From contig NC_037642.1 of NCBI RefSeq assembly GCF_003254395.2, positions 10,872,736 to 10,936,735 of the forward strand: 64,000 bases of DNA, written 5' to 3'. Source of the stretch: Apis mellifera. Taxonomy: Eukaryota > Arthropoda > Insecta > Hymenoptera > Apidae. The notes beneath the pieces were generated by a model. The model searched no databases. It saw nothing but the letters and a program-made list of their open reading frames with translations, and had not been told where the DNA came from. This document shows, in pieces, positions 1-13,792 of this stretch. The translations under genes were made by a program, and so were the position numbers. Each line of letters begins with the position of its first letter. Position 1 is the first letter of the stretch.

Positions 1-159
1 AAGTGCTGTATAACGCCAAACTTCATTTCTCAACCAAGGATCTTTCAACCCATGTTTAGCTAATTTTTCTTGAACCATTTTGAGCTCTGGCACATCTTCT
101 ACTTTATATATGTCTGGAGACGGTATTTTCATTGAAGATCCATGACCATGACCTCCCAT
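1..159 (-). CDS. NDUFB3: NADH dehydrogenase 1 beta subcomplex subunit 3 (complex I B12), 5' part
   Basis: Supernumerary membrane-arm subunit of mitochondrial respiratory complex I. The first 53 codons are present, read from the ATG at 159 down to base 1; the gene continues beyond the left edge. The N-terminus begins MGGHGHG, a His/Gly-rich opening typical of this family, followed by MKIPSPDIYKVEDVPEL and then KHGLKDPWLRNEVWRY. The GLKDPWLRNE block is the most conserved part of NDUFB3. The transmembrane helix expected after this part lies outside the window. The gene is divergent from fizzy-related, whose ATG is about 2 kb away. Identity is from recalled family sequence and is quite secure despite truncation. 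Confidence 0.9.
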   Translation of the reverse strand, partial: MGGHGHGSSMKIPSPDIYKVEDVPELKMVQEKLAKHGLKDPWLRNEVWRYTAL

Positions 160-2123
160 TTTTCAAATGAACTGAAATTATAAACATTCTTATAATTAAA
201 AATTTTTAATTATAAAAATTTAATGTGAATTAATATTAATGTAAGTATATAATATAAAAAATATTTAAAAATCTTTAGATACAAGATTGTTCAAAAGAAA
301 AAATATATAAATGAAAAAAATCTTTAAATTAAAAAAATTAATAAGATTAAATTTTAATAAGGAAAATATATGCTTTTAAAATACTATATATTTAAATATA
401 ATACTAATAATTAAATTAATACAAACATTAAATTCTTAAAGTTAATTAATTATCATCGAGTTATATTTCAATGAAAACAATGATAAATAATACTATGTGT
501 ATATGAAATAACTTTAATTACAGATTTATCACCATATTTTTAAATCTATTTTTAATTTCTAAAAATTAAATCTAAAAATGCATTAAAATATACACATATA
601 AATTTATCAAATAAAAAATCATTTTAAGTTCTTTTTAAATGATATATATTTGCTAATATATAATAATAATATAACAAAATGAATGATAATCTATAGTCAA
701 TAATTTAATTAGAAAATTTTAAAATTTAAATTCTTCAAAATATTTTCAAATACATTATTCGATTATAATTATTGATTAACAAATAAAAAATGTTTCCTTG
801 TTATATATTGTAAGAAACATTATATTAATAATTATAAAATATGTAATCAATATAATTTTTTATTTTCAATCAAAATAATTTTTTACTTAAAAATACAATA
901 TTTATTACTATATAAATATAAACTTATATTCTAACTTTTTTTATTTTCATTATCATAAATTTTTTAATCCAAGCAAGCATTATATATATATATAATGTTA
1001 TATAGTTCAATGAAACACAGATATTTAAATAATGATAATTTTTTAAATCATTAGATTAAATATAATAAATTTTCAATAATTCTCTATTTTTCATTAGTTC
1101 AATGTCATTATCGGCAAAGATTAAATAAAACTAAAATTTTATCAAATTTTATTAAATTTCTATATATGTGATAATATTAAATATAATCACAATATTTTTT
1201 AAATATCTAATTATGTAAATATATATATTTACTTTTTGATTAAAAAAAACATTTTTATTTTATTAGCATAAAATACATTAAATTCAATAATTTAAAATAT
1301 AATATAAACTAAAAAAAGTCATTCAACATTAAATTTAAAATATATATAAATATTTTTTGATAATCGTTAAAATAAAATAAATATGCAACTTATATAAGTT
1401 GTAAATTAATATCGAACATTAAGGTTAGTTTTACTTGTATTTTAAATTTTTTATTGTTTACTATGCAATTTTAATTTGGAATGTATATGATTTTATAAGT
1501 AAACAGATTGATATTAAGAATTTTAGAATATGAAATATATAAAATAATCACATAACTTACTTTCTTCAACTGTTAACTACAAATTGTACAATCTTTCATG
1601 AATATATATATATATATATAACTTTGATATATGTGTCAATTATTTTGTATCTTATATTTACAAAATTATATTATAAAATATATAGTAGGAATACATTTTT
1701 TTTAAATATTTTATATAAAATCTACTTAAAGATTACTTTTACAAATTTTACTAATCATTAAATTATACATTTTTTAAAAAATACGTTATAAACTAGCATT
1801 TCATTATAACTTCGTAAGAATGTCGCTAGATGGATATTCATTCAATTGCACCTTTTTATACAGATGTTTGCCCATCTGTTTTCAAACGTAGTACTTCAAA
1901 CTAAGCATTTCGATTGGAGAATCACGTTCAACCTCTTTATTTCCGTATCGAAAATTTTCCAAGTTGACGTTGAATAGCGATTTGATGATACACTGTACTT
2001 AATTTCATCAATACAGTGACTTGCATGAGAAATGACAATGTATGTGCAATCTACGTGATTTAAAGAAAAGAAAACGTGTTTGAATAATTATGTGACTGAA
2101 TGTGAAAGAGTAGCATTAAAAAA
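160..2123. other. Divergent intergenic spacer between NDUFB3 and fizzy-related
   Basis: Very AT-rich sequence with short TA runs (for example around 1600-1620) and no open frame of note. Composition shifts to higher GC from about 1800, which probably marks the promoter and 5' leader of fizzy-related. No TATA box was identified with confidence. Confidence 0.6.
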
Positions 2124-3584
2124 ATGTTTCATCACGAATACGAGAAACGGCTGTTGAAGTCAAACAGCGAGAGTCATATAGATAGTCTGGCAGGTTCTGG
2201 ACTTCATTCATCAGTATATTTTTCGCCAACTAAGATGATGAACAATAGTTTCGATCGATTTATTCCAACACGATCGGGCAATAATTGGCAAACAACATTT
2301 TCAATGATATCAGAAAATAATCGGAATGGTATAGTTACAAAGAAGACTCGCGAAAATGGAGAAAGCAACCGTGATGGTATTGCTTATTCTTGTCTTCTAA
2401 AAAATGAACTTCTTGGAGCAAGTATAGAAGATGTAAAAGGACAATGTGAAGAAAGAAGAGTATTATCACCATTAGTTACCAGAAATCTCTTTAAATACAT
2501 TACACCTACAAAAGACCACACACTATTGGATCAAAGTTCACCTTATTCTTTATCACCATTGAGTGCTAAAAGTCAAAAACTTTTAAGATCACCAAGAAAA
2601 GCAACAAGAAAGATTTCCAGAATACCTTTTAAAGTATTAGATGCTCCTGAATTACAAGATGATTTTTATTTAAATCTTGTTGACTGGTCTTCTCAAAATG
2701 TTCTTAGTGTTGGTCTAGGTAGTTGTGTTTATTTGTGGTCTGCATGTACCAGCCAAGTGACTAGATTATGTGATTTATCCAGTGATGGTAATAGTGTAAC
2801 ATCAGTTGCTTGGAATGAAAGAGGAAACCTAGTTGCAGTTGGTACACATTTGGGCTATATCCAAGTATGGGATGTAGCTGTAAGTAAACAAGTAAGCAAA
2901 TTACAAGGACATAGTGCAAGAGTTGGAGCACTAGCTTGGAATGGTGAAGTTTTATCATCTGGTAGTAGAGATAGGTTAATATTACAAAGAGATGTTAGAA
3001 CTCCTTGTGTTGTCAGTGAAAGACGTCTAGGAGCTCACAGGCAAGAAGTTTGTGGACTCAAATGGTCTCCAGATAATCAATATTTAGCCTCTGGTGGAAA
3101 TGACAATCGTCTTTATGTATGGAACTTACATTCCCTTTCACCAATACAAACATATACTGAACATCTAGCAGCGGTTAAAGCTATTGCGTGGTCTCCACAT
3201 CATCATGGTCTTTTAGCTTCTGGTGGTGGTACAGCAGATAGATGTATTAGATTTTGGAACACATTGACAGGTCAACCAATGCAATGTGTAGATACTGGTT
3301 CTCAAGTTTGTAATTTGGCTTGGAGTAAGCATAGTTCAGAACTAGTCAGTACACATGGTTATTCTCAAAACCAAATTTTGGTTTGGAAATATCCCAGTTT
3401 AACCCAAGTTGCAAAATTAACAGGACATTCATATAGAGTTTTATATTTAGCTATGTCACCAGATGGTGAAGCTATTGTAACTGGTGCTGGAGATGAAACT
3501 TTGCGTTTTTGGAATGTGTTCAGTAAAGCACGTAGTCAGAAAGAAAATAAGTCTGTATTAAATCTCTTTACTAGTATTCGATAA
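2124..3584 (+). CDS. fzr: Fizzy-related / Cdh1, activator of the anaphase-promoting complex
   Basis: Co-activator that recruits D-box and KEN-box substrates to the APC/C ubiquitin ligase for mitotic exit, G1 maintenance and endocycles. It is one open frame of 486 aa, close to the family's usual length (about 480-500). Visible motifs: a C-box DRFIPTR at residues 44-50, which docks on the APC/C; a central block SPRKATRKISRIPFKVLDAP shared with all Cdh1 proteins; and a seven-bladed WD40 propeller from about residue 180 to 470 with repeated WD/WN endings. The C-terminal Ile-Arg pair (485-486) is the IR tail that binds APC3. A KEN triplet lies close to the C-terminus. The ATG is chosen because MFHHEYEKR matches the family start. 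The coding region contains no intron, which is unusual for a gene in this window. Nothing suggests decay, so it is probably the functional gene. Confidence 0.96.
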   Translation: MFHHEYEKRLLKSNSESHIDSLAGSGLHSSVYFSPTKMMNNSFDRFIPTRSGNNWQTTFSMISENNRNGIVTKKTRENGESNRDGIAYSCLLKNELLGASIEDVKGQCEERRVLSPLVTRNLFKYITPTKDHTLLDQSSPYSLSPLSAKSQKLLRSPRKATRKISRIPFKVLDAPELQDDFYLNLVDWSSQNVLSVGLGSCVYLWSACTSQVTRLCDLSSDGNSVTSVAWNERGNLVAVGTHLGYIQVWDVAVSKQVSKLQGHSARVGALAWNGEVLSSGSRDRLILQRDVRTPCVVSERRLGAHRQEVCGLKWSPDNQYLASGGNDNRLYVWNLHSLSPIQTYTEHLAAVKAIAWSPHHHGLLASGGGTADRCIRFWNTLTGQPMQCVDTGSQVCNLAWSKHSSELVSTHGYSQNQILVWKYPSLTQVAKLTGHSYRVLYLAMSPDGEAIVTGAGDETLRFWNVFSKARSQKENKSVLNLFTSIR

Positions 3585-5156
3585 ATTAATATAAAAAAAA
3601 TAATGATTTTATGTATAATACATAATATATGCACTATTCTAGTACTTTGAAAAATTATAATGTATACAACATATATAACTAATAATTTACAAACATTTAG
3701 TTAAATATAAGAACATATTCTGAAATCTATTAAGATTAAGTTTATGCACAGCCAATTGTTCATTAATTTTTGCGTGCAATAAGTTATTATTCATAAAATT
3801 ATGCCCTTATAAGAAAAAGAAAGATGATATATAATTTTTATGAATTTTTCATACAAATGTTTTTATGTACAAACTATTCAATTTATATCTCATCAATGCA
3901 ATATTTACTTTTTACATAAAATATAATCTTTGTTATAAATATACAATACTATTTAGAGATTAGTCATTTGTATTTCTAATTACTAATTAGTCATTTATAT
4001 TGTTTGTTTATATTAACAAAATTCAATGACTAAATTTAATAATAATTATATTTAATAATTTATTTTAATTATATAGTATCATAAAACAATATAACACTAT
4101 AAAAGAATGTAATACTGTAATGATATTGATGTTAATTTTTAAAGTATTACATCTCATTTCTTTTAAGGGCATATTATTATACATTTATAAGACTCAAATA
4201 TTTATAATCTTTTTTTTTTTAATTTTTGAAAAATATTTTTACAACCTTACCAAAATTAATCTTATGTAAAATTTATATAGAAAAAATTATATCAAGGTTG
4301 TATATTATTTTTTCTTTGAGGTGACTTATATTAATTTATATTTTGCAGCTAGCAAATTGTACAAACAAATTGAAAGATGATTTATAAAATAAATCCATTT
4401 ATTTATATAAAAATAATATATTGATATATTTACTTATACATTTAAGATAAAATTTTGAAAACAATTATTAAGAATATTATAAATATTCTAGTGCAGTAGA
4501 ATTTAAAATTTATATTATATAGTTCTCAAAGAATATGTCTATTCTATTTTCTAAAATCTTAAAAGATATATTAAACATATGTAAAATGAAATAAATATAT
4601 TCTTAAATGACATTAAATGATGTAATTTTTTATAAAGGTGTTTGTAAATTACATGACCTTATTGTATTATATATTATATGATTACAAAATTAATTAATAA
4701 GTGCATATATCAGTAGTTTTAAATATTATTAATATTTTTTTTTTAAATATTGCACTGATATATTTAATATCATAACAATATTTAAATAGAAAATACTAAT
4801 AATCATACCTCATATTTTATACGAAATCAGTTAATAAAAAAAATTTAAACATTGATATATATAATATGAATATATTTATAAAACTATGATAAATGCATAT
4901 TATATTTAATGTAAATATATAAATATAATTAATTAAAGAATCATATGAAAAATATGAAAAATATGAACTTGCTTGATTTAGAAAGAAAAATATTGAATCT
5001 GAATTTTTTGATTAAAAATAATATGAACATTTATTACATGAATGTTATAAATTATGAATATTACATACAATTTATTTAGTGCTTTGAGATATATTTAATA
5101 GAAAAAATATAATGCTTAATTGTAATAATGTAATTTAAAATTTTGAATAAATAATA

Positions 5157-5210
<54 letters not shown>

Positions 5211-8200
5211 GTATAAATATGTGGGTATAGATTAAATCAATCTATTTGTGATTTAAAATTAAACCAATGTCTAAATTTAATACTTGTAATTATTCTGTAT
5301 TCTAATATATAATCAATATTTATAATCATAAATATATCTTATGTAGATAAACAATTAAATTAAAATTACATTACATTAAAATTATTAAATACTTTTAAAA
5401 TAATAAAAATATATAATTTCTTGTTTTTGTAAAATAAAATGTGATATAATTTTTCTTCTAAATCATCTATTTCATTGAATAATAATAAATAATATTAATA
5501 AATCATTATTTCTTAATAATTAAGAAATAATTTCTTAGACATTATTGCATATATAACTCTTCTAAACATATAACTTATTATTATTAGATTATCTGGAAAT
5601 TAATAGTCAATTTTAGTAAATTAATTAAAATTGAAAATATTTCAATTTTTTTAGTAATTAATAATTAATTTTAATATAATTTCGATTTATAACTATAACT
5701 ATTCTAATAATAATTTTTCATTGTCATAGTTATGATCAACATATTCATGAACTGCATTTCTCAACTTTATTTCTAAATATTAAATATGTATTTATACTTC
5801 GTAAAATTTTAATAAATAATATTTTTGGAACATACATGAGTTATTCTCATGATATATTTGTATATTTCTAGCATATAAAACTTTAAATATTGAATTATTA
5901 AAGGCAATTTTTTTTCCAGACAATTTAATATAATTATTTTTCTGTATCATATTTATATTTTAAAATAATATTAATTATATATTTGTGATTTTCACTAATT
6001 AAATTCTGTCAATTATCTATTTGATGAATTAAAAATTGTATAAAAATATTTTTAATTTCATATATTTACATATATGATTACTTATTATACTAAATATATA
6101 TTAATATTAAATATTAAATATATATTAAATTTTAAATTATAGCAATTTATATAATTCTCAATTCATAATATGTAAAACCAAATTTTTATACAAAAATTTT
6201 AAAACAATATATAAAAATTATATGGTTTATATACTGATTTGTTTATATATAAAATGTAATAATAATGTATTACATTTCTTTTATTGAAATGTATTATTTG
6301 CTCCAAAAAATAATATAATTTTTTTATATGTAAAATATTTGAAAATACTTTAAAAAATATCAAATTAGGAACAAAAGTTTAAATGCTTAAGATAATTCTT
6401 TATGATTTGATTTTTAAATTATAACAATATTATTTTGAATGTTATTTTATTAATAATGTATTAACAAATATATTATTATATAATTTAATTGTATATAAAG
6501 AAGAGTTTATCATTTTATTTATATGTAAAAATTTTATGTAAAATATTAAATATGTAAATATTTTAATTCATTTTTTTTAATATTTAAAATGAAAAAAATA
6601 AATCATCAGGAATTATCTTTTAGATTTTAGAAAATTTCCTATATCCTAATTATTATATAAAACAATTTACATTACAGTATGTGTAAGTATTGAAATATAA
6701 ATCTTAATTAAAAATTAAAAATTGAAGAAATGTTTAAAATTGATATATTGAAATAGTTAAAATTAAATATTAAAACATTTATGTAATTAAAATAGATTGT
6801 AATGTTAAATATTTCGAAGATATTTATTTCATATGAAAAAAATATATATAATATATATGTACATATATATTTATATAAGTTTTTATAATTGATAATTTCT
6901 TTTTTACTAAAAAAAAATTTAACAGTGATTATTTATGATTTCATGTAATTTTTAATTTACTTATTGATTTTTAACAGCATTTTCAATAAATTATACCTAA
7001 TTCCCTTAATTCCCTTAAGAAGATGGGTTTAAATAGATTTCCAAAATTACTGATTTTTACAAAAAGATTAACAAGAATTAAAATACTTAATTTTTTTATC
7101 TTAATTATAAAAGATATTTTTTTTCTTTATTTTCTTTTTTTTTTTTTTTTTTTTTTCATTATAATCATAAAATCGTATTGTAATCTTTTTAATCTTAATA
7201 AAATCTATTTCATAAAATCTAGAAATATATATACTATTACTATATACATTTATTGTAATATATTACATAGGCATTGCTTTAGTAAATTTATTTTCATATA
7301 ACAAATATTTTATAATTTTGTAAATATGCATCATGTCGAACTGATAAGCATCAGGTTATTCTTGAAGACTCGTAATAATGTCATTTTTATAATCTTTATT
7401 TCATCTTATCTTCATTTTTATTATCTAAAACCTTAAAATTGCATTTGACATAAATTTAATTGCATTTTTATATTGAAATAATATTATCAATTTATCCTAT
7501 GAGTTTGTTCTATTTATTTAACTGTATTATTTCAAATTTACATAAAACATTTATTATTTTATATTTCAATTTTTTTTATTAGGAATGTAAATTAATAATT
7601 AAAAAAAACTTTTTAAAGCAAACAATTAAAATTCAAGCTTAATGTGATTTATCATAATAAATATCTATTATTTACAATTAAAAATTACAATAATCATATC
7701 TTTTCTAGAATTTTTGTGAATTGCTGATAAATTAAGATTTTTTCAATCTATTTAGATATGAATTCATTCAAATTAATCTAAACCAATATTTTATTTGTCT
7801 ATGTTTGGTATTTTGATATGTATCAAATTTTTCTAGTTTTAATTTCAAGTCAACAATTGCCATTAAATGTCTTTCCATTTTCTTGAAAGTCTTTATCTTT
7901 AGCTAAATATTAATAATTTAAAATTAGATTTAATAATTATAAATTTGTTATATATTTTCAATTCAATCAAATAATTCTATTTCTTTAAATTTCTAACAAA
8001 TTTCTAGCTAATTTCTATTTTAGTAATTTTTGACTATTCACTATTTCAAAATGGAAACATTCTAACGTTTTTTCTTTTTTTTTCTGACACATTACTTTCT
8101 TTTGGTTATATCTTCTTTTTCTATGTTATATATTATAATATAACAAGATGTAATAATAATAAAGACAAGATTTTTTTCACATTGCAGATTTATCATATAC

Positions 8201-8755
8201 AAAGATAAATTTTTAATAAATAATATATCTTAAAATTTTTAGTAATAAAAGTTAATAAAAAGTTAATAAAAGTTCACAGGTACACAAATCATAAATGCAA
8301 TTAAAAATATCAAATTTTCTAAGATTGGATTTTCTAAGTAGAATATTAATTCAAAATACTTATGTTACTTAATTATTAATTTTAAAATCTAATTTCGCGC
8401 TCTTTTTGCATATTTCTTATATTAAAATATCTAAAAACATTATAATTCGTCATAATATAAACTTTTCAAATAAATACACAACAAAATAATATATTTAAGG
8501 CGAATGTACAATAAAGGAAAATATCTCGTTTCTGATTTGTGCTTATACTTTATCTTTGAATCGATAACATTGAAAATAATATTAAAGTTATAAGGAGATT
8601 TTAAAATCGTCACCGCTTAAACGCGGAAAAATATATTGGATGGTAGATCTATTCTCTATCTCGTCTATGCAATAGCTCGTTGGCGCGTTTCATCACAAAT
8701 GAAATTTCTTTAAACATTGATTTAATATTTTTATCGTAAGAAAAAATTTGTCAAA
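3585..8755. other. AT-rich intergenic region between fizzy-related and NOP58
   Basis: About 5 kb of extremely AT-rich sequence. It holds simple TA and poly-T runs and a perfect 14+14 bp inverted repeat at 5504-5532 (ATTATTTCTTAATT arm). The open frame at 7023-7301 is a low-complexity product of a poly-T tract. No gene is supported. Composition rises towards 8.6 kb, consistent with the NOP58 promoter. Confidence 0.6.
5164..5207. repeat. (TA)n microsatellite
   Basis: About 22 uninterrupted TA dinucleotides, the longest pure TA run seen in the window. Likely to vary in length between individuals. Confidence 0.95.
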
Positions 8756-10923
8756 ATGTTAGTATTATTTGAAACTCCTGCGGGATATGCTATTTTTAAG
8801 GTAAAGTATTCAAAAAAATATAATTTAATATTTAACCTAACCATGTGTTGCACGTGTTCGTAATAGGTTATAATTTTTAATATTATTTGAATAATTTGAT
8901 ATTTTGGAATTTTAAGTATAAATATTATATTAAATATGTTATATAAAATTATATTTGTTTCTTATAGTTACTTGATGAAAATAAGTTAACAGAAGTAGAA
9001 AATCTCTATCATGAATTTGAAACACCTGAAGCTGCTAGCAAAATGTATGTATAAATATTAAAAAAATATTAATTATACTAATAATCAATAATAAATTTAT
9101 TTATTAGCAAAATGCATATTATACATTATAATATTTTTATTTTTATTTTTAATATTAAAAATTAATATTTATCAAATATATTCATTTTTTATATTACAGA
9201 GTTAAACTAAAACACTTTGAGAAGTTTGCAGATACTACTGAAGCTCTTGTAGCTACAACAGCTGCAGTAGAAGGAAAACTTTGTAAATCGTTGAAAAAAA
9301 TACTTAAAAAACATTGCAATGAACTTCAAGAACAATTAGCTGTAGCAGATGCGAAACTGGGTAATGCCATAAAAGATAAACTAAGTTTATCTTGTGTCAG
9401 TAATACTGCTATACAAGAATTAATGAGATGTATAAGAAGTCAAATAGATAGTTTATTGGCTGGCTTACCTAAAAAAGAAATAACAGCAATGGCATTAGGT
9501 TTAGCACATAGTCTTTCTAGATATAAATTGAAATTTTCACCTGATAAAATTGATACTATGATAATACAAGCTGTTTGTCTATTAGATGATTTAGATAAAG
9601 AGTTAAATAACTATGTTATGCGTTGTCGTGAATGGTATGGTTGGCATTTTCCAGAACTTGGAAAAATTATTACAGATAATATAGCATTTGTTAAAACAGT
9701 AAAAATAATTGGAACTAGAGAAAATACTATAAATTCAGATTTATCTGATATTTTACCAGAAGATGTAGAGGAAAAAGTAAAAGAGGCTGCTGAAATATCT
9801 ATGGGAACTGAAATTTCTGAAGATGATATTTTAAATATTCAACATTTATGTGATCAGGTTATTGAAATTTCTCAATATAGGACACAATTATATGATTATC
9901 TTAAAGCAAGAATGATGGCAATGGCTCCAAATTTAACTGTACTTGTTGGAGAATTAGTAGGAGCTCGTTTAATTTCACATGCTGGATCTTTAATTAATCT
10001 TGCTAAACATCCCGCATCTACTGTGCAAATACTTGGTGCAGAAAAAGCTCTTTTTAGGGCATTAAAAACTAAAAAAGATACACCAAAATATGGTTTAATT
10101 TATCATGCACAACTTGTTGGACAATCTTCAACAAAAAATAAAGGAAAGATGTCTAGAATGTTAGCAGCAAAGGCTTCATTAGCAACTAGAGTAGATGCAT
10201 TAGGAGAAGATGGAAACTTTGATCTTGGTGCAGAGCATAAAACTAAGTTAGAAGCACGTTTGAGGATATTAGAAGAAGGGAATCTTCGTAGAATTAGTGG
10301 AACAGGCAAAGCAAAAGCAAAATTTGAAAAATATCATACTAAAAGCGAATATATGCAGTATCCTATTGCTGCTGATACAACTCTTCCAAGTGGAAAAAGA
10401 AAACATTCAGAAATTGAAGATAAAAAACCATTAATAGAAGAAATTACAAAACCAGATGAAGAAATACCTAAAAAAAAGAAAAAGAAGGAAGTCAATACAG
10501 ATGAACCAATAATTCAACAAATGATTCAATCAGAAGAAGAAGTCCCAATATCAAAAAAGAAAAAAAAGAAAAATAAATCAGAAGAAACAGCAGAAGATAA
10601 TAATGTTGAATCTAGCTTTAAATGTGAAAAAGAAGAAGAAAAAATATTAGTAACAAGTTCTGAAGTATCGGGAGGTAAGATTTTATTTCTCTTTGCATTT
10701 TATAAATTTTAAATTTGTAATATTTATAATTAATTATAAAATTTAAGTATTTAATATAAATAAAAAACTTTTCTTTATTACAGAACAAATAAAAAAAAAG
10801 AAAAAGAAAAAAGATAATAAAGATCAGGAAATTGAAGAGACTACACATACAAATGAAGACATAAATGAAGAAGTTATAAAAGAAAAGAAAAAAAAGAAGA
10901 AAAAGAAATCTCAAGATGAATAA
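8756..10923 (+). CDS. NOP58: Nucleolar protein 58, core box C/D snoRNP protein
   Basis: Scaffold of box C/D snoRNPs, which guide rRNA 2'-O-methylation in the nucleolus together with fibrillarin, NOP56 and 15.5K. Four exons are read: 8756-8800, 8968-9044, 9200-10674 and 10784-10923, all with GT-AG borders. They sum to 1737 nt (578 aa). Exon 1 starts MLVLFETPAGYAIF, the standard NOP5 N-terminus. The coiled-coil and Nop domain follow, including YRTQLYDYLKARMMAMAPNL and ELVGARLISHAGSLINLAKH, the RNP-binding signature. The tail is lysine-rich with several KKKKK blocks separated by acidic stretches and ends KSQDE. The last intron falls inside this KKE/D tail; reading through it would add a short spurious end LFLFAFYKF. 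The three introns (167, 155 and 109 nt) are too AT-rich to show a snoRNA. Confidence 0.96.
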
Positions 10924-13200
10924 AGTTTTTTCAGTAAATGTATGCATATATTTAAAAAAATAATTTTTTCAATCTTCTTCATCAATTGATAATTATATTA
11001 TATACTTTATAAACTTTTATGTATATAGTATATATACATATATATATATATATATGTATATGTAAAGAAAATAACAATTCAATTGTATTTCGATTATATA
11101 TTTTTTTTTTCCGTAAATATAATGTAATTATACAATTTAGAGATGATTATATAAAAATAATAGATTTCATCGATTTTAATAATCTTATGATATTTTAAGA
11201 TTAAAATCCTAAATAATTTTATCGATACATTTAACCGTCTTTGATTTTAATTTCAAAATTACAATATTAGAATATTTTTAATCATTTGTATATCATATTT
11301 TTGAGATTCAAGATATTAAATTTTGGTATAGAGGATTTTATAATAATAACCAGATTTCTATCTATTTTAATCAATATTAAATTGTTGAAAAATAACATCT
11401 TTTCTTTTATATCATTTTTTAATACTACATATTGCTTAGAATAGATGAAAGTGTCTATTCCTTAAATTATTACTTCAAAATCATAAATCCATAAATAAAT
11501 CAATAAATAATTAGCAATTATAAATATGTATCAGTATTTTATAAGATATATTATTAAAATATAAATATTTTAAGCACTATGAATAGATTGTGTTGTATAC
11601 ATAATTTAACTTGTCAAATTAGAATTATTGTAATATCGGTTTTAATTTATATTTTTATATATATTTCTTTTTTTTTTATTATTAAATATATTATATTCAA
11701 TTTTCAATATTTGATTTTAAATTTTATAATTATAAAACGCTTCTGAAAAAAATGCATTATCTTAAAATTATTTTTTGGATTATTTAAATATAAAAGATAC
11801 ATAATACATTATCATATATACTATATTGTGAATATAGAAGAAGAAAAATTTTTTTGAATCGTTCGTTAAAAAAAAGTATTTCAACTTTGTTGGCAAATAT
11901 AAATTTGAAAGTTCAAAATATCAAATTTCGTGTGAAGAATTTGATAAAAAGTTACAAATAGAATTTCATAAATATTAAATAGAAAATATAATAAATAATG
12001 ATAAAATTAGGATGTAAATTAATTTTTCATACCAATTTCGTAAACTATAAATCTTAAAATCATTTTCTAATATTTATACAAGAAAGAATGTTCATAAAAT
12101 ATGAAAGAAAATATATATTATTATTATATTAGGAAATTATATTAGGATATTAAGAAAAATTTTTTATCTAAAATATTTATTTTCTTTGAAAGAGAGCTAA
12201 ATACAAAATATGAAATAATAACAATAAATAACAAACAAAAATCTTTAATCAAATTATTTTACAAAATCAAAAAATGGATCACTGAATATATAACAAATAT
12301 AAAAAAAATATAAATAAACATAAAAACAAATATAAAATATAAATAATTTAATTATCTAATAATTAGTAACAATTAATATTAACACGTGTCTGATGTATTT
12401 ACATCTTTCAAATGACACGTTACTTTTTCTTAATAAATTGATAATTAATTGAATTAATAGATAACAATAAATATTAATTTATCTGTAATATTTATTTATC
12501 TATTAAATATTCATTCAAACTATGAATTTTCATTACATGCATATTACTATGCATTAAGAAATGTATTATATATATATATAAATTCGATAAATTGTAAATT
12601 TAATATTGAATCAGACTATGGAAAAAAAAACAGAGAAAAATGGTTAATTCTACACGTAATATGTGATAATATTAAATGAGGTTTGAGGTCATTCGTTCTT
12701 TTTCCTGTCAATAAATAAAATTATATTTATTACTGATTTTTCCTTGAAGTTTGCACGCTCTCATTAAACGATGATTTATCATTTGTTTCGAAACTGAATA
12801 CTTAAATAAAGCAACAATTTTAATCTTTGAAATGGTGCAATTTTAAAAGAATAAAATATTCAGACAAATTCAATAGGAAACAATAATTATCTATTACTAT
12901 TAAAAAATTTAAAATAAAATTTGACACAATATTTTACGTATCTAGTTACTAGTTTTTTTTATTTCAAATTACATTACTATTATATTACGAAATTACTAAT
13001 TACATCGTTATATTTAAAGAATCACTATTTTCCAAGATAGGGGAAATAAAATAATCACTATTCAAGTATATCGAAATAATTTAATTATAAGGATAATAGA
13101 ATTGTTACCTTATTCCAGATCATTTCCAGATTGTTCCAGATCCAAGGAATGAAATTCTAAAAAATCTTTATTATATATGCGTATATATGTGTATATTTTC
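10924..13200. other. AT-rich intergenic region downstream of NOP58
   Basis: No open frame or RNA gene is recognised. A short imperfect inverted repeat with CACGTG and GACACGT in its arms lies at about 12380-12422; its centre is GATGTA-TT-TACATC. The rest is simple AT-rich sequence. Confidence 0.55.
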
Positions 13201-13229
13201 AGCTGACCAATGCGAATCTTATACACAGT

Positions 13230-13530
13230 AGTGACATTTCTTCAAATCATATTATCTCTGTCTCTATGAAACAATATACGTGCTCCCCACCTCCTACCAT
13301 GGAATCTTCGCAAAAGAAGTGATCCTTCTTCTGAGAAAAAAATATGATGAAAAAAAAGAGGCGACGCTTTTCGAGGTAGATGCATCGACCCTCTGTCTCT
13401 GGGGGTAGGTGTCTCGTGTACGAGGTCAAAGTCAAGGTCGTACACGTGTCGACCGAATAGGTGCCCCTCCGGAACACACGTGCACCCCCACTTCTGTGGA
13501 AGCAAGCATATTGCTGCAACAGGTATATCA
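13230..13530. promoter_or_regulatory. GC-rich island with CACGTG motifs, possible promoter or untranslated exon
   Basis: About 300 bp of roughly balanced base composition rises sharply from the AT-rich background. It contains two CACGTG hexamers (13443-13448 and 13477-13482). On the plus strand it ends at a possible splice donor, CAACAG|GTATAT, near 13530. Open frames cross it on the minus strand in two overlapping registers, but neither shows family features. A promoter, enhancer or first exon of a non-coding transcript would explain it; that is inference. Confidence 0.35.
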
Positions 13531-13768
13531 GAAGAAGACTTTTGAACAGTCGATTTCTTGAATCTAGATATACTTTTGTAAATCTATTAATCTTTCAGGT
13601 TCAATGTCAAGGACGCAATCAAGAATCGACAGAAATACCGTTCGATTCGCCATCTGTTTTGTTTATCATTCTATTATTCGCTTATACATTATTTTATTCT
13701 CATTCTACGTACATTCTGCTACACGCTTTGAATTCTGCAACATTTTATATTTTTTAATATTTTCTAAT

Positions 13769-13792
13769 TTTTATTATTATTATTATTATTAT
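13769..13792. repeat. (TTA)n microsatellite
   Basis: Eight tandem ATT/TTA trinucleotides in an otherwise non-coding stretch. Confidence 0.85.

Noticed and set aside
2761..2958. Minus-strand open frame opposite fizzy-related
   Set aside because: Shadow of the WD40 coding region; no independent evidence.
7023..7301. 92-aa plus-strand open frame
   Set aside because: Driven by a poly-T tract (run of Phe), AT-rich codons only, no conserved features.
8801..9199. Possible snoRNA in NOP58 introns
   Set aside because: Looked for C box (RUGAUGA) and D box (CUGA) pairs with terminal stems; the introns are AT-rich and show none.
10618..10947. Minus-strand 109-aa frame opposite the NOP58 tail
   Set aside because: Antisense of lysine-rich codons giving Phe/Leu runs; it crosses a NOP58 intron.
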